A DNA stretch of 64,000 nt from Amycolatopsis viridis (GCF_011758765.1 NZ_JAANOU010000001.1:2604001-2668000), one strand, 5' to 3'. Numbered from the stretch's first letter, positions 1-8,858 are shown. The notes: a model not told the origin generated them from the sequence alone. Translations and numbers: made by a program.

Positions 1-726
1 TGGATCAGTCCGGTCGCATTGCTCGCCCTGTGGCAGCTGGCCTCCTCGACCGGGGTGCTGCCACCCGGCAAACTCAGTTCACCGTGGACCGTCCTGCAGG
101 CCGGTGTCGAGACCGCCCGCTCGGGGGAACTGGGTGAGGCGTTCGCCGTCTCGATCGTGCGGGTGGGTTTCGGGTTCGCCGCCGGTGCCGCGGTCGCGGT
201 CGTGCTGGGCGTGATCGCCGGGCTGTCCCGGTGGGGCGGGGTGCTCGTCGACCCGCCCGTGCAGATGTTGCGCACCCTGCCGTTCCTGGGCCTGATCCCG
301 CTGTTCATCCTGTGGTTCGGCATCGGCGAGGAACCGAAGATCGTCCTGGTCGCGCTGGGCGTGGCGTTCCCGCTGTACCTCAACGTGCATTCGGGTATCC
401 GGGGCGTCGACGACCACCTCGTGGAGGCGGCCACCGCCCTCGGCTACACGCGCTGGGAACGGCTGGTCCACGTCGTGCTGCCGTCCGCGGTGCCGCAGGC
501 CCTGGTGGGGTTGCGGCAGTCGCTGGGCATGGCGTGGCTGGCGTTGATCGTCGGCGAAACCGTGAACGCCGACGCGGGCCTGGGCTACCTCATCAACAAC
601 GCCCGCGAGTTCCTGCGCACCGACGTGATCGTGGTCGGCCTGATCGTCTACGCCGTGCTCGGCCTGGCCACCGACGCGCTGGTCCGCCTGATCGAACGGA
701 GGGCGCTGCGATGGCGCGCGAACTGA
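1..726 (+). CDS. ssuC: Aliphatic sulfonate ABC transporter permease (5' partial)
   Basis: Inner-membrane permease of a sulfonate/taurine/nitrate-type importer. The frame is open from the first base, so the true start lies left of the window; about 241 residues are visible. Several hydrophobic segments are evident, and the cytoplasmic EAA-type coupling loop is seen as VEAATALGYTRWERL followed by VVLPSAVPQALVGLR, which contacts the ATPase. The last 16 nt overlap the start of ssuB, and ssuA and ssuD follow, which fixes the substrate class as sulfonates. TauC or a nitrate-type permease is possible on this gene alone. Confidence 0.88.
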   Translation, partial: WISPVALLALWQLASSTGVLPPGKLSSPWTVLQAGVETARSGELGEAFAVSIVRVGFGFAAGAAVAVVLGVIAGLSRWGGVLVDPPVQMLRTLPFLGLIPLFILWFGIGEEPKIVLVALGVAFPLYLNVHSGIRGVDDHLVEAATALGYTRWERLVHVVLPSAVPQALVGLRQSLGMAWLALIVGETVNADAGLGYLINNAREFLRTDVIVVGLIVYAVLGLATDALVRLIERRALRWRAN

Positions 727-1421
727 TCGCCCAGGTGCGTGGCCTGACCAGGCGCTTCGGCGCGCGCACCGTATTGTCCGATGTGGATCTGGACATCGCG
801 CGCGGCGAGTTCGTCGCCCTGCTCGGCCGCAGCGGCTCGGGCAAGTCGACGCTGCTGCGGATCCTCGCCGGGCTGGACGCCGGGATCGAGGGCGAGGTGC
901 GGGTCGACGGCACGGTGTCCGTGGCGTTCCAGCAGCCGCGGCTGCTGCCGTGGCGGCGGGTGTGGCGCAACGTCGTCCTCGGCCTGCCCGGCCGCGGCCG
1001 GGACCGGGACCTCGCCGGGCGCGCGCTCGCCGAGGTCCGCCTCGCCGGTCACGCCGGAGCGTGGCCGCGCACGCTGTCCGGCGGTGAGGCCCAGCGCGTC
1101 TCGCTCGCCCGGGCGCTGGTCCGGGAACCCGGCCTGCTGCTGCTCGACGAGCCGTTCGGCGCGCTGGACGCCCTGACCCGGCTGGCGATGCACCGCCTCG
1201 TCGAGGACCTGTGGACCGAGCACCGGCCCGGTGTCCTGCTCGTGACCCACGACGTGGACGAGGCGCTGCTGCTCGCCGACCGCGTGCTCGTGCTCGGGGA
1301 GGGGCGGATCGTCGCCGAGCACGTCCTGGACCGCCCACGGCCCCGCGCGGTGTCCGACCACCTCGACGTCCGGGCCAGGGTGCTGGCCGACCTGGGAGTG
1401 ACCGATCATGCGATTGCCTAG
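711..1421 (+). CDS. ssuB: Aliphatic sulfonate ABC transporter ATP-binding protein
   Basis: 236-aa cytoplasmic ATPase that powers sulfonate uptake with the upstream permease. All ABC motifs are present in order: Walker A GRSGSGKST, Q-loop FQQPRLLPWRRVW (the LPW signature typical of SsuB/TauB/NrtD), signature LSGGEAQRVSLARAL, Walker B LLLLDEPFGALD, and switch THDVDE. The ATG at 711 was chosen because it gives the canonical N-terminus. It overlaps ssuC by 16 nt, and its 3' end overlaps ssuA by 14 nt, so the three genes are translationally linked. Confidence 0.93.
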   Translation: MARELIAQVRGLTRRFGARTVLSDVDLDIARGEFVALLGRSGSGKSTLLRILAGLDAGIEGEVRVDGTVSVAFQQPRLLPWRRVWRNVVLGLPGRGRDRDLAGRALAEVRLAGHAGAWPRTLSGGEAQRVSLARALVREPGLLLLDEPFGALDALTRLAMHRLVEDLWTEHRPGVLLVTHDVDEALLLADRVLVLGEGRIVAEHVLDRPRPRAVSDHLDVRARVLADLGVTDHAIA

Positions 1422-2427
1422 AACCCTCGCCGCTCTCGGCGCCACCGCGGCGCTCGTGCTGGGCCTCGCCGCCTGCGGCGGTGGCACCGGATCTTCGGGT
1501 GGCCCGTCGGTGCCGCCGCCGGTGAGCGCGGCCGACCTGGCGAAGGTGACCCTCAAGGTGGGCGACCAGAAGGGTGGCTCGCAGGCCCTGCTCAAGGCTG
1601 CCGGCCTGCTGGACGACCTGCCGTACCACCTCGAGTGGTCGACCTTCACCTCCGGCCCGCCCCTGCTGGAAGCCGCTTCGGGTGGTGCGATCGACGTCGG
1701 TGCGGTCGGCAACACGCCGCCGATCTTCGCCGCCGCCGCGAACGCCAGGATCGCGATCGTCAGCTCCGCGCAGGGCGACGTCCGCGGCGACGCGCTGCTG
1801 GTGCCGCCCGACTCGCCGCTGCGCACGATCGCCGATCTCAAGGGGAAAACCATCGGCGTCGCCAAGGGCAGCTCCGCCCACGGCCAGATCCTGCTGAACC
1901 TGCGCAAGGCCGGACTGTCCACGAAGGACGTTCAGTTGTCCTTCCTGCAACCGGCCGACGCCTACAGCGCGTTCACGCAGCACCGCATCGACGCGTGGGC
2001 GGTGTGGGACCCCTACACCTCGCAGGCGGTGCTGGAGGCGGGCGCTCGCGTGCTGGCCGACGGGACCGGCACCGCGAACGGGTACTCCTTCGAGGTCGCC
2101 GGGCACGACGCGCTGTCCGACCCGGGCAAGAACGCCGCGATCCGCGACTTCGTGGTCCGCATCGCCAAGGCACAGCGGTGGTCGGACGCGCACCGCGACC
2201 AGTGGGGGCAGGCGTGGGCGGCCGACACCGGCCTGGCGCCCGAGGTGGCGCTGGCCGCGGCCCGCAACGGCCCGGACGTGCCGGTCGCGCTGGACGACCG
2301 GGTCATCGCCTCCGAACAGGAGCTCGCCGACGCCTTCACCGGCGAGAAGGTCCTGCCGGGCAAGGTCGAGTTCGCCCGGTTCGTCGACACCCGGTACGCC
2401 GCCGATCTGTCCGCCGCGAGGGGATGA
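1408..2427 (+). CDS. ssuA: Sulfonate-binding lipoprotein
   Basis: 339-aa extracellular substrate-binding protein anchored by lipid. The N-terminus is a basic start, a hydrophobic core and the lipobox LAAC, with the modified Cys near residue 24. The body is an NMT1/SsuA-type two-lobed fold, with motifs such as GVAKGSSAHG and AVWDPYTSQA characteristic of the family. It would capture alkanesulfonates and deliver them to SsuBC. It overlaps ssuB and ends 3 nt before ssuD. A nitrate or taurine ligand cannot be excluded from sequence alone, but the SsuD neighbour favours alkanesulfonates. Confidence 0.9.
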   Translation: MRLPRTLAALGATAALVLGLAACGGGTGSSGGPSVPPPVSAADLAKVTLKVGDQKGGSQALLKAAGLLDDLPYHLEWSTFTSGPPLLEAASGGAIDVGAVGNTPPIFAAAANARIAIVSSAQGDVRGDALLVPPDSPLRTIADLKGKTIGVAKGSSAHGQILLNLRKAGLSTKDVQLSFLQPADAYSAFTQHRIDAWAVWDPYTSQAVLEAGARVLADGTGTANGYSFEVAGHDALSDPGKNAAIRDFVVRIAKAQRWSDAHRDQWGQAWAADTGLAPEVALAAARNGPDVPVALDDRVIASEQELADAFTGEKVLPGKVEFARFVDTRYAADLSAARG

Positions 2428-2430
2428 GAA

Positions 2431-3570
2431 ATGACCATCACAGCGCACTGGTTCCTGCCCACCTCCGGGGACGGCCGGACGGTCGTGGAACGGTTCCACG
2501 CCAACCGTTCGCTCGGCCCGGCCGCGCAGCGGGAAGCCAGCATCGACTACCTGGCGCAGATCGCGCGCGCCGCCGAGCAGCTCGGGTTCGAGGGCGTGCT
2601 GACGCCGACCGGCACCTGGTGCGAGGACGCGTGGCTGACCACCGCGGCGCTGATCCGCGAGACCAGCAGGCTGAAGTACCTCGTCGCGTTCCGGCCCGGT
2701 GTGCTCTCGCCAACCCTGGCCGCGCAGATGGCGGCCACCTACCAGCGGATCTCCGGTGGCCGGCTGCTGCTCAACATCGTCACGGGCGGTGACTCCGTCG
2801 AGCAGCAGCGGTTCGGCGACTTCCACGACCACGACCAGCGCTACGCCCGCACGGACGAGTTCCTCACCATCGTCCGCGGGGCGTGGAGCGGGCAGCCGTT
2901 CGACTTCACCGGCGAGCACCTGTCGGTGGCGGGCGCGACGGTGCTCGCCGCGCCGGACCCGGTGCCGCCGCTGTACTTCGGCGGATCGTCCCCGGCCGCG
3001 CTGCCGGTCGCGGCCAAGCACGCCGACGTGTACCTGACGTGGGGCGAGCCGCCGGCGCAGGTGGCGGACAAGATCCGCCGGGTGCGGGAGCTGGCGCAGG
3101 CGCGCGGCCGCACGATCCGGTTCGGCATCCGGCTGCACACGATCTCCCGGGACAGCTCGGCCGAGGCGTGGGCGGAGGCGGGCAAGCTGCTCGACGCGCT
3201 GAGCCCCGAGCAGGTCGCGAAGGCCCAGGCGCAGCTGTCCGCGAGCGAGTCGGAGGGGCAGCGCCGCATGGTCGCGCTGCACGGCGGTGGCCTGGACCGC
3301 GGTGTGCGCGGGCTGGAGATCCACCCGAACCTGTGGGCCGGCATCGGCCTGGTGCGCGGTGGTGCCGGCACCGCGCTGGTGGGCAGCCACGGTGAGGTCG
3401 CGGACCTGATCGAGGAGTACCACGCGCTCGGTATCGAGGAGTTCGTGTTGTCCGGGTACCCGCACCTCGAGGAGGCGTACTGGTTCGCCGAGGGGGTGCT
3501 GCCGGAGCTCGCGCACCGCGGGCTGTTGCGCGGCACCCGCGACCGGCGCACGACCGTCGCCGCGCGGTGA
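2431..3570 (+). CDS. ssuD: FMNH2-dependent alkanesulfonate monooxygenase
   Basis: 379-aa luciferase-like (LLM) flavin monooxygenase that cleaves the C-S bond of alkanesulfonates, giving sulfite and an aldehyde, as a sulfur-starvation response. The length matches the SsuD family. Visible family landmarks are the conserved Cys region TPTGTWCED, LNIVTGGD, YFGGSSPAA and the arginine-containing FGIRLHTI segment. It lies 3 nt after ssuA. No partner flavin reductase (ssuE) is in the window, so FMNH2 must come from elsewhere. Any sulfur-responsive promoter would lie left of the window. Confidence 0.93.
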   Translation: MTITAHWFLPTSGDGRTVVERFHANRSLGPAAQREASIDYLAQIARAAEQLGFEGVLTPTGTWCEDAWLTTAALIRETSRLKYLVAFRPGVLSPTLAAQMAATYQRISGGRLLLNIVTGGDSVEQQRFGDFHDHDQRYARTDEFLTIVRGAWSGQPFDFTGEHLSVAGATVLAAPDPVPPLYFGGSSPAALPVAAKHADVYLTWGEPPAQVADKIRRVRELAQARGRTIRFGIRLHTISRDSSAEAWAEAGKLLDALSPEQVAKAQAQLSASESEGQRRMVALHGGGLDRGVRGLEIHPNLWAGIGLVRGGAGTALVGSHGEVADLIEEYHALGIEEFVLSGYPHLEEAYWFAEGVLPELAHRGLLRGTRDRRTTVAAR

Positions 3571-3580
3571 AAAGGTGAGG

Positions 3581-3623
3581 CGATCCCCTCCACCGGGCAG
3601 GATGGGCGGGGTGGAGGGGATCG
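3581..3623. promoter_or_regulatory. Perfect 14-bp inverted repeat overlapping a start region
   Basis: Arms CGATCCCCTCCACC (3581-3594) and GGTGGAGGGGATCG (3610-3623) are perfectly complementary around a 15-nt loop. The element begins 11 nt after the ssuD stop, and its right arm lies over the start codons available for the next gene (ATG 3602, GTG 3611). There is no T-run. It could be an intrinsic terminator for ssu, a hairpin masking translation of the hydrolase, or an operator. Confidence 0.6.
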
Positions 3624-4585
3624 TCGACGCGCTCGTGGCCGAGACCGGGTTCTCCGGCGTCGTCCGCGTGGACTCGAGCGGGCGCACGCTGCTCGCGAAG
3701 GCCTACGGCTTCGCCCACCGCGGGCTGCGGGTGCCCAACACCGTCGGCACCCGCTTCGCCCTCGCCAGCGGCACCAAAGGCCTGACCGCACTGACGGTCG
3801 CCGCACTGGCCGAGCGCGGTGTGCTCGGGCTCGACACCACCGCCCGGTCACTGCTCGGTGACGACCTGCCGCTCATCGGCGACGAGGTCACCGTCGAGCA
3901 CCTGCTGGCTCACCGCTCCGGCATCGGCGACTACTGCGACGAGGACGCCGGCCGGCCGGTCACCGACCACATCCTGCCCGTGCCGGTGCACGAGCTGGAG
4001 TCCACCGGGGACTACCTGCGCGTGCTGGACGGGCACCCACCGAAGTTCCCGCCCGGACGGCGGTTCTCCTACTGCAACAGCGGTTACGTGGTGCTCGCCC
4101 TCCTCGCAGAACGCGCCACCGGCCGCCCGTTCGCCGAGCTGGTGGGCGACCTCGTGTGCGCGCCCGCGGGCATGGCGGACACCGGGTTCCTCCGCTCCGA
4201 CGAGCCCACGGCCGGGGTGGCCCTCGGCTACGTCGGCGCACGGCGGACCAACGTGTTCCACCTGCCGGTGCTCGGCAGTGGCGACGGCGGGATCTACTCG
4301 ACCGCCGCCGACGTCCACGCCTTCTGGGCCGCGGTGTTCACCGGACGGATCGTCCCCCTCGCCCGGGTGCGGGAGATGACAGCGCCCCGCAGCGCCGTCC
4401 CGGAGGAGAACCTGCGTTACGGCCTGGGGTTCTGGCTCGCCGGTGACGCGGTGCTGCTGGAGGGCTACGACGCCGGCGTGTCGTTCCGAACCGTCCACAG
4501 TGGTGCGGCCACCTGGTCCGTGCTGTCCAACACCACCGAGGGCGCCTGGCCGCTCGCCCGGCGGATCGCCGAGCTCACCGGGTGA
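3602..4585 (+). CDS. Serine hydrolase of the beta-lactamase class C family
   Basis: 327 aa. Residues early in the protein carry the nucleophile motif SGTK (S-x-x-K) in LASGTKGLTAL, followed by YCNSGY (the Y-x-N motif) and a late HSG triad-like element (TVHSGAATW). These are the three motifs of serine beta-lactamase/DD-peptidase/esterase-type hydrolases. No signal peptide is visible, so an intracellular esterase or peptidase is more likely than a secreted beta-lactamase. The start is uncertain: GTG 3575, ATG 3602 and GTG 3611 are all in frame, none has a good ribosome-binding site, and an inverted repeat covers them. Its 3' end overlaps the convergent proline dehydrogenase gene by 11 nt. The substrate cannot be assigned. 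Confidence 0.8.
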   Translation: MGGVEGIVDALVAETGFSGVVRVDSSGRTLLAKAYGFAHRGLRVPNTVGTRFALASGTKGLTALTVAALAERGVLGLDTTARSLLGDDLPLIGDEVTVEHLLAHRSGIGDYCDEDAGRPVTDHILPVPVHELESTGDYLRVLDGHPPKFPPGRRFSYCNSGYVVLALLAERATGRPFAELVGDLVCAPAGMADTGFLRSDEPTAGVALGYVGARRTNVFHLPVLGSGDGGIYSTAADVHAFWAAVFTGRIVPLARVREMTAPRSAVPEENLRYGLGFWLAGDAVLLEGYDAGVSFRTVHSGAATWSVLSNTTEGAWPLARRIAELTG

Positions 4586-5483
4586 CCAGCGCCCGGAGGA
4601 AGAACGCCAGGTTCGCCGGCCGCTCGGCCAGCCGCCGCATGAAGTACCCGTACCACTCGTCGCCGTAGGGCACGTACACCCGCATCCGGCCCTCGCGCGC
4701 GAGGCGGCGCTGCTCGGCGTCCCGGATGCCGTACAGCATCTGGTACTCCCAGTCCGGCCGGTCCTTGCCGAGTTCCGCGGCGATCGCGATCATCCGCGGG
4801 TCGTGGGTGGCCACCATCGGGTAGCCCTGGCCCGCCATGAGCACCCGCAGGCAGCGCACGTACGAACGGTCCACTTCGGACTTGTCCAGGTAGGCCACCG
4901 ACGGCGGCTCGGAGTAGGCGCCCTTGCACAACCGGACCCGTGAGCCCGCGTACGCGAGGTCCCGGCAGTCCTGCTCGGTGCGCTTGAGGTACGCCTGCAG
5001 GACCGCACCCACCCACGGGAAGTCCGCGCGCAGCTCGCGCAGGACGCCGAGCGTGGCGTCGGTCGTGCTGTGGTCCTCCATGTCCAGGGTGACCGTGGTG
5101 CCGGCGGCGGCCGCGGCGGCGCAGATCCGCCGCGCGTTGTCCAGGGCCACCCGGTCACCGTCGGGCAGGCGCTGCCCGACCGCGGACAGCTTGACCGACA
5201 CCTCGGCCCCGTCCGCCAGCCCCGAGTCGGCCAGCAGGGTCAGCAACTCGACGTAGGCCTTGACGGTGGCCGCGGCCATCGCCGCGTCCGTGGTGTCCTC
5301 GCCGAGGTGGTCGAGCGTGACCAGCCGTCCGCTGCCGGTCAGCTCGCGGGTCACGGTGATCGCGTCGTCCACCCCGGCGCCCGCGACGAACCGGCGGACC
5401 ACCGGGCGGGTCAGCGGGGACCGCTCGACGAGCGACCGGCAGGCCGGCGATCCGGCCGCGGTGAGCAGTGCGGTGCGCAGCAT
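4575..5483 (-). CDS. putB: Proline dehydrogenase (monofunctional)
   Basis: 302-aa FAD enzyme oxidising L-proline to 1-pyrroline-5-carboxylate. This is a compact beta-alpha barrel with family motifs including VSVKLSAVG, LDMEDHS, LQAYLKR, VRLCKGAY, MVATHDPRM and the C-terminal YVPYGDEWYGYFMRRLAER, which contributes substrate-binding arginines. Length fits monofunctional actinobacterial enzymes rather than fused PutA. It lies 11 nt downstream of pruA on the same strand, so both steps to glutamate are co-transcribed. Confidence 0.95.
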   Translation of the reverse strand: MLRTALLTAAGSPACRSLVERSPLTRPVVRRFVAGAGVDDAITVTRELTGSGRLVTLDHLGEDTTDAAMAAATVKAYVELLTLLADSGLADGAEVSVKLSAVGQRLPDGDRVALDNARRICAAAAAAGTTVTLDMEDHSTTDATLGVLRELRADFPWVGAVLQAYLKRTEQDCRDLAYAGSRVRLCKGAYSEPPSVAYLDKSEVDRSYVRCLRVLMAGQGYPMVATHDPRMIAIAAELGKDRPDWEYQMLYGIRDAEQRRLAREGRMRVYVPYGDEWYGYFMRRLAERPANLAFFLRALVTR

Positions 5484-5494
5484 GGTGGTCCTCC

Positions 5495-7120
5495 TCAGCC
5501 CTGGTGCGGGTAGCCGACGGTGGTGGGCGGCACGAACGTCTCCTTGATCGAGCGCGGGCTCACCCAGCGGAGCAGGTTGTGGATCGACCCGGCCTTGTCG
5601 TTGGTGCCCGACGCCCGGCCACCGCCGAACGGCTGCTGGCCCACGACCGCGCCGGTCGGCTTGTCGTTGACGTAGAAGTTGCCCGCCGCGAACCGCAGTT
5701 CTTCGCTGGCGTGCGCGATCGCCGCCCGGTCGGTCGCGATGATCGACCCGGTCAGCCCGTACGGCGCCACGTTCTCCATCTGGCGCAGCACGCTGTCGTA
5801 GCGGGAGTCATCGAACACGTGCACCGCGAGCACCGGGCCGAAGTACTCGGTGGTGAACACCTCGTGCCCGGGGTTGTCCGACCGCAGCACGGTCGGCCGC
5901 ACGAAGTAGCCTTCGCTGTCGTCGGCGGTGCCGCCGGCGAGGATCTCCAGCTGGTCGTCCCCGTGGGCGCGGTCCAGCACGCCGGCCAGCTTGTCGAACG
6001 CCCGCCGGTCGATCACCGCCCCCAGGAAGTTGCCCAGATCGGTGACGTCACCCATGGGCAGCGACTCGACCTCGGCCAGGAAGTCGTCCTGGATCCGGGT
6101 CCAGACCGAGCGGGGGACGTAGGCGCGGGAGGCGGCCGAGCACTTCTGCCCCTGGTACTCGAACGCGCCGCGGATCAGCGCGGTGCGCAGCACCGCGGGA
6201 TCGGCCGACGGGTGGGCGAGCACGAAGTCCTTGCCGCCGGTCTCGCCGACGATCCGCGGGTAGGTGCGGTAGTTCGCGATGTTCGCGCCCACCTGCGACC
6301 ACAGGTGCTGGAACGTGCGGGTGGAGCCGGTGAAGTGGATACCGGCCAGGTCCGGCGCGGCGAGCGCGACCTCGGACACGGCCTGGCCGTCACCGGGCAG
6401 CAGGTTGATCACCCCGGGCGGCATCCCGGCCTCTTCCAGCAGCCGCATCGTCAGGTGCGCGGCGAAGCTCTGGGTGGGCGAGGGCTTCCACAGCACGACG
6501 TTGCCCATCAGCGCGGGCGCGGTGGGCAGGTTGGCGGCGATCGCGGTGAAGTTGAACGGGGTGATCGCGTAGACGAACCCCTCCAGCGGCCGGTGGTCGG
6601 TGCGGTTCCACACGCCCGGCGAGCTGGCGGGCTGCTCGGCGAGCAGCCGGCGGGCGAAGGCGACGTTGAAGCGCCAGAAGTCGGCCAGCTCGCACGCGGC
6701 GTCGATCTCGGCCTGGTACACGGTCTTGGACTGGCCGAGCATCGTCGCGGCGTTGAGCTTCGCGCGCCACGGGCCGGTCAGCAGGTCGGCGGCCCGCAGC
6801 AGGATCGCGGCGCGGTCGTCGAAGGACAGGGCGCGCCAGGCGGGGGCGGCCGCGCGGGCGGCGGCCAGTGCGTCCCGGGTGTCCTGCTGGGTCGCGTAGC
6901 CGAGGGTGCCGAGCACCGCGCCGTGGTTGTGCGGCTGGACGACGTCGACCCGCTGCCCGCCGCCCATCCGCTGCTCGCCGCCGATGGTCGCGGTCAGCTC
7001 GACCGGCTCCTTGGCCAGTTCCGCGAGCGCCGCCTGCACCTCGGCGCGCTCCGGGCTGCCCGGCGCGTACTGCAGAACCGGCTCGTTGGCCGGGGTGGGA
7101 ACGGTGGTCACGGCATCCAC
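5495..7120 (-). CDS. pruA: 1-pyrroline-5-carboxylate dehydrogenase
   Basis: 541-aa NAD-dependent aldehyde dehydrogenase converting P5C/glutamate semialdehyde to glutamate. Motifs present: TPFNFTAIAAN, VLWKPSP, FTGSTRTFQ, VGETGGKDF with the general-base Glu, and YQGQKCSAASR carrying the catalytic Cys. The GTG at 7120 is chosen because AGGAG lies 5 nt upstream (7126-7130); a longer in-frame extension to 7156 has no such signal. It is followed by the proline dehydrogenase gene, and is divergent from a PucR-type regulator with repeated TTGTC boxes in between. Confidence 0.95.
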   Translation of the reverse strand: MDAVTTVPTPANEPVLQYAPGSPERAEVQAALAELAKEPVELTATIGGEQRMGGGQRVDVVQPHNHGAVLGTLGYATQQDTRDALAAARAAAPAWRALSFDDRAAILLRAADLLTGPWRAKLNAATMLGQSKTVYQAEIDAACELADFWRFNVAFARRLLAEQPASSPGVWNRTDHRPLEGFVYAITPFNFTAIAANLPTAPALMGNVVLWKPSPTQSFAAHLTMRLLEEAGMPPGVINLLPGDGQAVSEVALAAPDLAGIHFTGSTRTFQHLWSQVGANIANYRTYPRIVGETGGKDFVLAHPSADPAVLRTALIRGAFEYQGQKCSAASRAYVPRSVWTRIQDDFLAEVESLPMGDVTDLGNFLGAVIDRRAFDKLAGVLDRAHGDDQLEILAGGTADDSEGYFVRPTVLRSDNPGHEVFTTEYFGPVLAVHVFDDSRYDSVLRQMENVAPYGLTGSIIATDRAAIAHASEELRFAAGNFYVNDKPTGAVVGQQPFGGGRASGTNDKAGSIHNLLRWVSPRSIKETFVPPTTVGYPHQG

Positions 7121-7155
7121 GGCTGCTCCTCGTCGATCGGTTCGCTGGTGCCTCA

Positions 7156-7161
7156 ACGCTA
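7156..7161 (-). promoter_or_regulatory. Candidate pruA -10 box
   Basis: TAGCGT on the minus strand fits TANNNT and would start transcription about 28 nt before the GTG. No good -35 hexamer sits 17-18 nt upstream; instead the TTGTC-type box at 7184-7195 occupies that edge, as expected for an activator-dependent promoter. Confidence 0.45.
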
Positions 7162-7181
7162 GGCAGACGGTGATCGCCGGA

Positions 7182-7233
7182 TGTTGTCCGTTCGGCTAGG
7201 CTTGCGGGGTACCGCTTGTCGGATGGGACAACA
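7182..7233. promoter_or_regulatory. Repeated TTGTC boxes between pruA and the PucR-type regulator
   Basis: Two direct copies of TTGTCNGNTNGG occur at 7184-7195 and 7216-7227, offset 32 nt (about three helical turns). The second is a palindrome TTGTC-N6-GACAA (7216-7231). The outer halves TGTTGTCC (7182-7189) and GGACAACA (7226-7233) also form an 8-bp inverted repeat. Placement next to the pruA promoter and over the regulator's own start fits binding by the adjacent PucR protein, which is inference. Confidence 0.55.
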
Positions 7234-8787
7234 ATGAGCCTGCGGCAGATCCTGATCGCGCTCGGCGATCCGCTGGTCGAGGTGGAGGTCGCGCCGGACG
7301 GGCTGGAGGGCGAGATCTCCGACGTCGTGGTGCTCGAACCCGACGACACCCCGGAGCTGCGCCCGGGTGACCTGGCGCTGGTGATCGGCGCACGCGGGCG
7401 GGCGGCGGTACCGCTGATCCGCGCGGCGGGCCGCCAGGGCGCGGCCGCGGTGGCCGTCAAGGTGGAAGCCGACTCGGCGCTGCCGCTGCTGCGCAACGCG
7501 GCCACCGACGCCGGGGTCGCGCTGCTGGCCGTCGCCGCCGACGTGCGGTGGGAGCAGCTGGCCGCACTGGTGCGCGGGGTGCTGGAGACCGCCCGCGGCG
7601 CGGCGGACGAGGACGCCGGGGAGACGCTCGGCGACCTGTTCTCCCTGGCACAGACGATCGCCGGGCTCACCGGTGGCATCGTCAGCATCGAGGACACCGC
7701 GAGCCGGGTGCTGGCCTACTCCCGGTCCGACGACGAGGTCGACGAACTGCGGCGGTTGTCCATCCTCGGCAGGCAGGGACCCGCGCCGTACCTGAAGATG
7801 CTCCACGAGTGGGGCGTCTACCGGCGGTTGCGGGCGACCGAGGAGGTCGTGCGCATCGAAGAGCGGCCCGGCCTGGGCATCCGCACGCGGCTCGCGATCG
7901 GCGTGCACGCGGGCGGACGGCCGCTCGGGACGATCTGGGTGCAGGAGGGCGCGGTGCCACTCGCCGCCCGCGCCGAGCAGGCTCTGGTCGGCGCGGCCCG
8001 GGTGGCCGCGCTGCACCTGGTGCAGCGGCGCAGCGCGGCCGGCACGCGCTTCCGGGAGAACCTGCTGGCCGGGATGCTCGAGGGGCGCAGCGATCCGGTG
8101 TCGGTCGCCCGGCAGATCGGTGCCGACCCGGCCAAACCGGCCGCGGTGGTGGCGTTCGCGCCGCGCGAGGCCGAACCGGTGGACCGCACCGAGCTGGAAC
8201 TGCGCCGGTCCGCGCTGGCGGCGGTGATCTCGGTGCACGCGGCCGCCTACCGGCGCAGCGCACTGGTGACCCAGCTCGGCGACCGCACCTACGCCTTCCT
8301 GCCCGATCTGCCGCCGGGGGTGGAGGGCGTGCTGCTGGACCTGACCCGCGAGATGGCCGCGGCCGCGCAGACCCCGGTGCGGGCCGCGGTCGGCCGGGTC
8401 GTGTCCACTGTGGACGAGGTGGGCGTCTCCCGGCAGGAGGCGGACCGCGTGCTGGACGCGATGTCCCGCGGCCTCGACCTGGAGGTGGCCACACTCGCCG
8501 ACGTCCGGTCACAGGTGCTGGTCAGCGAGACGCTGGCGGTGCTGGCCGAGCAGCCGCGCCTGCGGGACCCGCGGCTGACCGCGTTGCGCGCGGAGCACGA
8601 CGAGCTGGCGACCTCGCTGCTGGCCTACCTGGACGCGTTCGGCGACGTCCGGTCCGCCGCGGCGAAGCTGCACATCCACCCGAACACCGTGCGCTACCGG
8701 GTCCGCCGGGCGGCGGAGGTGGCCGGCCTCGACCTGGCGGATCCGCTGGTCCGGTTGTTCGCCTCGCTCCAGCTCCGGCTGTCATAA
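7234..8787 (+). CDS. PucR-family transcriptional activator, likely of proline catabolism
   Basis: About 517 aa. The N-terminal region resembles the PucR sensory domain (LVEVEVAPDGLEGEISDVVVLEP, split over two clauses), followed by a GGDEF-like central region. The C-terminal PucR-type HTH shows AAAKLHIHPNTVRYRVRRAAEVAGLDL. The ATG at 7234 is preferred to the in-frame TTG at 7216, which lies inside the palindromic box. Members of this family next to proline dehydrogenase/pruA genes activate them in other actinobacteria, and divergence from pruA supports the same role here. The inducer (proline or P5C) is not visible. Confidence 0.85.
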   Translation: MSLRQILIALGDPLVEVEVAPDGLEGEISDVVVLEPDDTPELRPGDLALVIGARGRAAVPLIRAAGRQGAAAVAVKVEADSALPLLRNAATDAGVALLAVAADVRWEQLAALVRGVLETARGAADEDAGETLGDLFSLAQTIAGLTGGIVSIEDTASRVLAYSRSDDEVDELRRLSILGRQGPAPYLKMLHEWGVYRRLRATEEVVRIEERPGLGIRTRLAIGVHAGGRPLGTIWVQEGAVPLAARAEQALVGAARVAALHLVQRRSAAGTRFRENLLAGMLEGRSDPVSVARQIGADPAKPAAVVAFAPREAEPVDRTELELRRSALAAVISVHAAAYRRSALVTQLGDRTYAFLPDLPPGVEGVLLDLTREMAAAAQTPVRAAVGRVVSTVDEVGVSRQEADRVLDAMSRGLDLEVATLADVRSQVLVSETLAVLAEQPRLRDPRLTALRAEHDELATSLLAYLDAFGDVRSAAAKLHIHPNTVRYRVRRAAEVAGLDLADPLVRLFASLQLRLS

Positions 8788-8811
8788 CCGGCCGTTATCG
8801 TCACTAGACCG

Positions 8812-8832
8812 ACCAGATCTTGGACTTCTGGT
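8812..8832. promoter_or_regulatory. Inverted repeat upstream of the FAD oxidase
   Basis: ACCAGA (8812-8817) and TCTGGT (8827-8832) are complementary and separated by 9 nt, 27 nt before the oxidase start. The geometry suits a dimeric regulator site; no regulator is assigned. Confidence 0.3.
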
Positions 8833-8858
8833 TCGACCAGCCGCACGCTGGAGGCATG

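Noticed and set aside
79..3687. 1202-aa minus-strand open frame antisense to the ssu genes
   Set aside because: Low-complexity Arg/Gly/Pro composition without motifs; it mirrors the G/C-rich wobble positions of the plus-strand ssu genes.
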